Shown piece after piece: positions 6,199 to 10,500 of a DNA stretch of 10,500 nt. Position numbers and translations under genes: made by a program. The notes under the pieces were generated by a model. That model saw nothing but the letters and a program-made list of their open reading frames with translations. It made no database searches and was not told the DNA's origin. Position 1 is the stretch's first letter; the number at the start of each line of letters is the position of its first letter. The DNA is from CAZFDE01 sp964517795. GTDB taxonomy: Bacteria; Planctomycetota; Phycisphaerae; Sedimentisphaerales; Anaerobacaceae. The stretch is taken from assembly GCA_964517795.1 (NCBI GenBank), contig CAZFDE010000086.1, positions 1 through 10,500 on the forward strand. Reading direction: 5' to 3'.

Positions 6199-9100
6199 TT
6201 AGTCCTCCTTTAACCATTGCTCTGCGATCAGGGCAAAATCATTCAGATTGACCCACAGGTCACGATCCACATCACCGGCAGGATATAAGCTGAGTATCGT
6301 ACCGTATTCAAGATGTTCACTTGATGTAAACGGATATTGGATTGGTGTTTCAAGCCAGTCATTTGCGATCGTTATCATTTCAGGAAATTCCACGTATGAA
6401 TCACCGTCGAAATCGGCCGGGTGATGCAGGTCGTAATGGCCGTTACAGTCATTCGGCGATATGGCCCAGAGTGTATTATTGGCATCGGATACAAGCATAA
6501 AGCCGTACGGGGTCAGCGTGGGCTCACTAAGTGCGCCCGCGCCTTTGAACCGTGAAAGTTCATTGCCGTTCGCATCGAACACACACATTTCACCATCATC
6601 GGCGGAAACATACAGCAGGTTATTTTCACTGACGGTCATGGTAAAGGCCCCGACGATCCCGCAGCGACGAAGCCATTTCAGACTGCCATCCGGATTCACC
6701 GCTCGGATATAGCCATCGTCGAAACTGACATATACCGTTCCATCCGGGCCTACAACCGGCGAATCCAGGCAGAATTCAAATTGCAGCCGTTTATATTGAT
6801 CCCATGGATGACCATATCCGGGAGGTATGGGTTGGCCTGGATCACACCAGAAATAACATGCACCGGAGTACCAATAACGAAATCCTGCGGTTCTTATGAG
6901 GTATCCCACCAGATCGATCGACCAGTCAATTGTCCCAGTATTGGCGTCAATCGCGTAGAGATTACTGTCATAGAGGATTGATTGGTAAATCGTATTATCA
7001 TCGGTAATGTATGGCGTATATACCGGCACACCGGACAGATACGGCATCCAATTATCAAAGTTCGGATCGGCGGTATTGACATCGAACATAAAGTCGCACG
7101 ACCAGAGGACCTCGCCGGTATTGATATCGACGGCGTAGAGATTCGGATCGTATCCGCCGGGGACATAGGCCACATTGTCTTTTATAACGGGCGATTCGAA
7201 GCCGACACTGCTGAGCGGGTCGAAATCCCGCAACTGGAACGTCCACAGCTCACTGCCATCATGGTCGAATGCATAAACTCTGCCGTCAGAGGCCGTAATA
7301 ATCACTTTGGCATCATCCGCGACCACCGGACTGCCGTAAACGGCCGCACCCAACTGATTGCGCCAAAGCAGGCTGCCGTCGGACTTAATCGCATACAGCC
7401 AGCCGTCCTCGGTTGCAAAAAAGACCTTTCGGTGATACCCGATGGCCGGTGTGGCATAGATCGGCGAATTGGCATCGAAGACCCACTCTAAATTACCCTC
7501 AATATCGAGCTTATAGAGTTTGCCATCCTCACACGCAATATATATCTTTTCAAACGGTGTAATTACCGCTCCGGTTGATAGTGGTCCGTCCGTCCGGAAT
7601 TGCCATTTGACACAGCCATATTGCGGGCCGGTAAAACGCTGCCGGGTCCACCAACTCAGGCGATGATTGTTCGCACGCCACCACGGAGAAATCGCCCTTG
7701 GCCAGGGATAGGGTTCTATGCTAAAAGATGGGCTGTCATTGCAGAATACATTGGCATCATAAGGTGAACGAATAAGAATGCTGCAATCATTGATGTCAAG
7801 CCCATCCGGGATAGTCCACTGGAATTCACCGCTATTATTGACATCCGCTGCAATAATTTCACAGACATCGGCGATATTGTCTCGAAAAAGCAGATCGACC
7901 TGATTTACACCCCACGCCTGCCAGCGAATGGTGTGCGTACTGCCTGCCAACCAGACCTCACCGCCGGCCGGTGCTTCTACCCGCGCAAGAAACTGATATT
8001 CGTCCGCCCCGATATCGACGAATTTGCCAGCCAGTCGCGGCTGGCCGTCCATATCCACATCGCCCGAAAACGGACTGATTTTGATTCCGGCTTCGATACA
8101 GGGAGAACCCGGTTGCAAGTGAAAATCGCCGTAGTCATCGTTGCCGTTGCCCCAGCCGTCACCGCCGTCATCCGGCTCGCGGACAAACATCGGATCATCG
8201 TCAATGTTGTCGTTATCCTCATTCATCGCCGGGATGTTCCCGTCGCCGGGGATACCATCGCTGATACAGCAATTGTAGATCATTCTATGATCATCATCCC
8301 CATTTCCATCGGTCTCTGTATTGCTTAATTGGGCACTAAGGCCACTGCCTCCGGAGTCACTATTCTTCCAGATAATTGAATGGGCTAATTCGACGCACTT
8401 ATAGTCATTATTTATACCACCCCAATAGTTTGTGGCTGTATTATAGGCAATCACTGAATTTGAAATTTTTGTTTCATAAATAGCGTTAATGCCTCCCGCA
8501 TTGCTTGCGGTATTAAAAGCGATGATACAATTTTTTATCACTGTTTCCGTCCGATTACAATAAATCCCGCCGCCGGATGAATCGCAGCGATTATTCAGTA
8601 TCCGGCAATTTTCAACAACTCCGTTTTCTTCTAAATAAATCCCTCCGCCGTCACCGAGTGCATAGTTATTTTCGATCAGACAGTTGCGGATAGTCGTTTC
8701 AAACCCCCGACCGTATATCCCGCCGCCTCTTGAACTGCTGTTATTGCGAATGATGCAATCCTCGACCAGACAACCCTGGTTCAAAGAATATATCCCGCTT
8801 AGCCGGCAATTCTCAATGAGACAATTACGAACTAAACAATTTTGAGGACCCCCATAAACTCTAATACCAGCATAGTTGCATGAACGCACGATACAATTTT
8901 GAACCGTTATTGTACTGAGATTATCATTGCGATTATTATTCAGGTAAAATCCATAATATGCCGCATTGACCACCGTCAACCCTGAAACAACCGGGTGTTT
9001 ATTCGGATCGGATATACTTAGATAAACGCCAGTAGCACCGTTGCAATCGATAATGCAGTTATCCGGCCCGTTTTGGCTTTCAATCCTAATCCCTTTGTTA

Positions 9101-9288
9101 GTAACGTCGATAGAAATATACCCACCCGAGCCTGTATAAACCCCGTCAGCCAGGATGATCTCGTCGCCGTCAACCGCGTCATCGACGGCCGCCTGAATGG
9201 TATTGTAGTCGGCCGGGACATTCAGAATTTGGCCCTGCCCCGCCGCCGCCAAGGCCAGGATTGCCGCAAGAATAATCATTTTTCTCAT
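6199..9288 (-). CDS. Secreted beta-helix / PQQ-like propeller protein with two dockerin-type repeats (1029 aa)
   Basis: The protein has a signal peptide (1 to about 19, cleavage near AAAGQGQ). A right-handed parallel beta-helix follows (about 22-310), opening DYNTIQAAVDDAVDGD. Its repeated turns end in N-C or N-N steps such as IRNCLIENN, VENCRILNN and IKNCIIAFN, forming an Asn/Cys ladder. Next come an acidic Asp/Asn/Gly-rich stretch and a DIGADEY end (about 324-431) like choice-of-anchor Q proteins. An Ig-like module (about 438-525, APAGGEVWLAGSTHTIRW) precedes a PQQ-type beta-propeller (about 555-945) with blades such as DGKLYKLDIEGNLEW and DGWLYAIKSDGSLLW. Two dockerin-like EF-hands close it, with ligands Asp959/961/963 and Glu970, then Asp1006/1008/1010 and Asp1017. 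No catalytic residues were identified, so binding or structural surface roles are likeliest. AGGAGGG precedes the ATG closely, and a good promoter lies at 9331-9359. Confidence 0.95.
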   Translation of the reverse strand: MRKMIILAAILALAAAGQGQILNVPADYNTIQAAVDDAVDGDEIILADGVYTGSGGYISIDVTNKGIRIESQNGPDNCIIDCNGATGVYLSISDPNKHPVVSGLTVVNAAYYGFYLNNNRNDNLSTITVQNCIVRSCNYAGIRVYGGPQNCLVRNCLIENCRLSGIYSLNQGCLVEDCIIRNNSSSRGGGIYGRGFETTIRNCLIENNYALGDGGGIYLEENGVVENCRILNNRCDSSGGGIYCNRTETVIKNCIIAFNTASNAGGINAIYETKISNSVIAYNTATNYWGGINNDYKCVELAHSIIWKNSDSGGSGLSAQLSNTETDGNGDDDHRMIYNCCISDGIPGDGNIPAMNEDNDNIDDDPMFVREPDDGGDGWGNGNDDYGDFHLQPGSPCIEAGIKISPFSGDVDMDGQPRLAGKFVDIGADEYQFLARVEAPAGGEVWLAGSTHTIRWQAWGVNQVDLLFRDNIADVCEIIAADVNNSGEFQWTIPDGLDINDCSILIRSPYDANVFCNDSPSFSIEPYPWPRAISPWWRANNHRLSWWTRQRFTGPQYGCVKWQFRTDGPLSTGAVITPFEKIYIACEDGKLYKLDIEGNLEWVFDANSPIYATPAIGYHRKVFFATEDGWLYAIKSDGSLLWRNQLGAAVYGSPVVADDAKVIITASDGRVYAFDHDGSELWTFQLRDFDPLSSVGFESPVIKDNVAYVPGGYDPNLYAVDINTGEVLWSCDFMFDVNTADPNFDNWMPYLSGVPVYTPYITDDNTIYQSILYDSNLYAIDANTGTIDWSIDLVGYLIRTAGFRYWYSGACYFWCDPGQPIPPGYGHPWDQYKRLQFEFCLDSPVVGPDGTVYVSFDDGYIRAVNPDGSLKWLRRCGIVGAFTMTVSENNLLYVSADDGEMCVFDANGNELSRFKGAGALSEPTLTPYGFMLVSDANNTLWAISPNDCNGHYDLHHPADFDGDSYVEFPEMITIANDWLETPIQYPFTSSEHLEYGTILSLYPAGDVDRDLWVNLNDFALIAEQWLKED
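6203..6211 (-). promoter_or_regulatory. Ribosome binding site inside the upstream gene, fixing the start at 6193
   Basis: AAAGGAGGA overlaps the last Lys-Glu-Asp codons of the large beta-helix gene and lies 9 nt before the ATG at 6193. Ribosomes finishing the first gene are thus placed on the second. Confidence 0.75.
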
Positions 9289-9330
9289 AAACCCTCCTGT
9301 TCAGGACGATTATGACATGTTCAACTCGCA

Positions 9331-9359
9331 ATTATCACAGCAAATATACCATAATCCAA
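9331..9359 (-). promoter_or_regulatory. Extended -10 promoter for the beta-helix / H-X9-DG operon
   Basis: On the minus strand TTGGAT (9354-9359) and GATAAT (9331-9336) are spaced by 17 bp, and TG sits one base before the -10 box (TGTGATAAT). The predicted leader is about 35 nt. Confidence 0.55.
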
Positions 9360-9383
9360 ATATTAAGTCCAGAACCATTATGC

Positions 9384-9412
9384 TAAAAAAATCACTTAAT
9401 TCAAGTTTTTTT
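9384..9412 (-). terminator. AT-rich bidirectional terminator after the interrupted propeller gene
   Basis: Short arms ACTT (9394-9397) and AAGT (9403-9406) are flanked by an A7 tract (9385-9391) on one side and a T7 tract (9406-9412) on the other, so the tracts extend the stem. It lies 11 nt beyond the stop at 9423 on the minus strand. The stem has almost no GC pairs, so efficiency is uncertain. Confidence 0.4.
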
Positions 9413-9422
9413 GAGCGTTGAT

Positions 9423-9806
9423 TTATTCAATCTTTTGCACTGCGATTTCTCGATTGGGATCGGCGGCTTTACTGTAAGCGACCCATAAATGATCGTCGCT
9501 GTCATAGGCCGCACTGCAGAAGCGCGGATTGCCCTGAGTAACGACTGCTTTGGGCACGGACCATGTGTTGGTTTTGGGATCGACCTCGCTTCGCATCAGG
9601 TTCCAGATTTTACCGTCGGCCGTCTGGCACCACATCAGCGTAAGCTGCCCGCCGCTGTGTTTGGCAAAACAGGGGCTGCAGATATTTATCGCAGCCTGAT
9701 CAAGATTTTTTGTATCTGCCTTGTGCCTGCGACTTGGCCACAGATCGACCCCTAAGACTTTCTTTCCGTCATGACCGAGACTGTCCCATGCAAACCAGAT
9801 TTTACC
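9423..9806 (-). pseudogene. 3' part of a propeller-type gene, cut off by an in-frame TGA
   Basis: Reading on past the TGA at 9807-9809 in the same frame gives 127 uninterrupted codons to the TAA at 9423. They begin GKIWFAWDSLGHDGKKV and include GKIWNLMRSEVDPKTNTW and DDHLWVAYSKAADPNRE. These are the same style of propeller blade as the upstream part. The sequence still looks fully protein-like, so the interruption is recent, a sequencing error, or suppressed. A 70-codon frame starting at the Met at 9635 has no evident ribosome site and is probably not translated alone. Confidence 0.75.
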
Positions 9807-10500
9807 TCAATCACCAAACGCAACCGCCGGGGTCATATCGATGCGTTTTTTACTGACGGCTACGACCTTACTGAGCTGTCCGGTACTCATCAACCGCCGG
9901 GCAAAGATTGTTGGCGTTTCAGCTTCGAATTTATAGCCTTTGGGGGCATGATAATCCCAGCTCCAGCAGACCACCGCCATATTGCCCTGACAGGCGATTG
10001 CCGGTTCGCTGTGATCTTCATATTCGGGCACATCGTCCGGGCTGATATGCATTTCCTTGCCCCAGAGCTTGCCGTCATAATACCGGGCATAGACTTCCTT
10101 GTCTCTGGATTTGCCATTGATCCGCTGCCATTTATAATACGTTGTCCAGAGCCCGCCTTTATTGTCCGGCGCCATCCGTGCATGCATTACATCTTCATCG
10201 TACCGCACCAGTCGCCGCTGAGCAATTTCACCACCCGGACGAATCGGGCTAAAGCAGATGGTATAACCGGCCCCGCCCTGATTACTTGTCCAGGACATAT
10301 AGGCATTATTCTGCGCATCGACGATCACCGTTGCATCAAACTCATCCGCACTGGTAGCGACCAGCGGTTGATCATCCGACCAGGCTTGACCATCGTAAAA
10401 TCGTCCGTAAATATCGCTGTTATCGTTACGATTGGATGTGTACACTAAATAGGGCTTGCTGAATAAGCCCTGCTTTCCCTTTTTTCCGGTCGCCGGCCAG
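9807..10500 (-). CDS. Propeller-type (BNR/TolB-like) protein, 5' end outside the window, stopped early by TGA
   Basis: The frame is open to the right edge, so the true start lies beyond 10500. The GTG at 10445 is internal, because codons reading GLFSKPYL precede it without a stop. Two blade-like repeats are clear, SDIYGRFYDGQAWSDDQPL and, about 107 residues on, KEVYARYYDGKLWGKEMHI. Each is followed by an acidic strand and a W-x-W or W-T-S strand. The D-I/V-Y-x-R-x-Y-D-G-x-x-W pattern occurs in secreted planctomycete proteins annotated as BNR/sialidase-like or TolB-like propellers. No sialidase catalytic set can be checked in this part. The frame ends at a TGA (9807-9809) in the middle of a blade (AVAFGD), and the missing blades continue in the same frame to 9423. 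The protein would lose its last 127 residues. Confidence 0.8.
   Translation of the reverse strand, partial: WPATGKKGKQGLFSKPYLVYTSNRNDNSDIYGRFYDGQAWSDDQPLVATSADEFDATVIVDAQNNAYMSWTSNQGGAGYTICFSPIRPGGEIAQRRLVRYDEDVMHARMAPDNKGGLWTTYYKWQRINGKSRDKEVYARYYDGKLWGKEMHISPDDVPEYEDHSEPAIACQGNMAVVCWSWDYHAPKGYKFEAETPTIFARRLMSTGQLSKVVAVSKKRIDMTPAVAFGD

Noticed and set aside
8520..8960. Repeated short motifs as a DNA repeat or CRISPR-like array
   Set aside because: The repetition is at protein level (beta-helix turns with N-C steps). The DNA copies differ and there are no equal spacers.
9807..9809. TGA as selenocysteine, Gly or Trp codon
   Set aside because: No hairpin of the bacterial selenocysteine type is evident just downstream, and the other genes here use TGA as a normal stop. 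Nonsense mutation or sequence error is simpler.
9771..10448. Plus-strand 225-codon frame
   Set aside because: It is antisense to the propeller gene, where blade repeats are clear on the minus strand, and it has no recognisable motif or ribosome site.

Overview
The window most likely comes from a bacterium of the Planctomycetota, probably class Phycisphaerae. This is inferred from protein style, not from a marker gene. The signs are a giant secreted beta-helix protein ending in two dockerin-type calcium-binding repeats, a small membrane-anchored protein with the planctomycete-typical H-X9-DG motif, a DUF434-type gene, and secreted propeller proteins written in the same style. Stops are TAA, TAG and TGA, so the genetic code looks standard. 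No tRNA, rRNA, CRISPR array or insertion sequence was seen.

Layout from left to right: (a) 198-884 (-), a zinc-ribbon plus membrane-helix protein in visibly AT-richer DNA, with inverted repeats in its upstream gap. (b) 1128-1985 (-), an RNase Z-like metallo-beta-lactamase-fold hydrolase, divergent from (c) 2168-2896 (+), a DUF434/PIN-like protein. (d) 2884-3189 (-), a small membrane protein that overlaps the tail of (c) by 13 bp and has its own good sigma70-type promoter. (e) 3294-4415 (-), a DegT/DnrJ/EryC1/StrS-family PLP aminotransferase. (f) An AT-rich gap of 485 bp (4416-4900) holding two promoters and two strong hairpins, each followed by a T-run on opposite strands. This is the best candidate here for an undescribed RNA element. 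(g) 4901-5386 (+), an unrecognised cysteine-rich protein of 161 aa. (h) A two-gene operon on the minus strand, 9288 to 5405. It has an extended -10 promoter, then a 1029-aa secreted beta-helix/PQQ-propeller/dockerin protein, then after only 5 nt the H-X9-DG protein, whose ribosome binding site lies inside the end of the first gene. (i) 9423 to beyond 10500 (-), a propeller-type protein that runs off the right edge and is cut by a single in-frame TGA.

The right half (5405-10500) is devoted to secreted or surface-anchored proteins and looks like an accessory surface-protein region. The left half mixes possible RNA-processing genes (RNase Z-like, PIN-like) with a sugar aminotransferase. No operon links the left-half genes, since each seems to have its own promoter or faces its neighbour.
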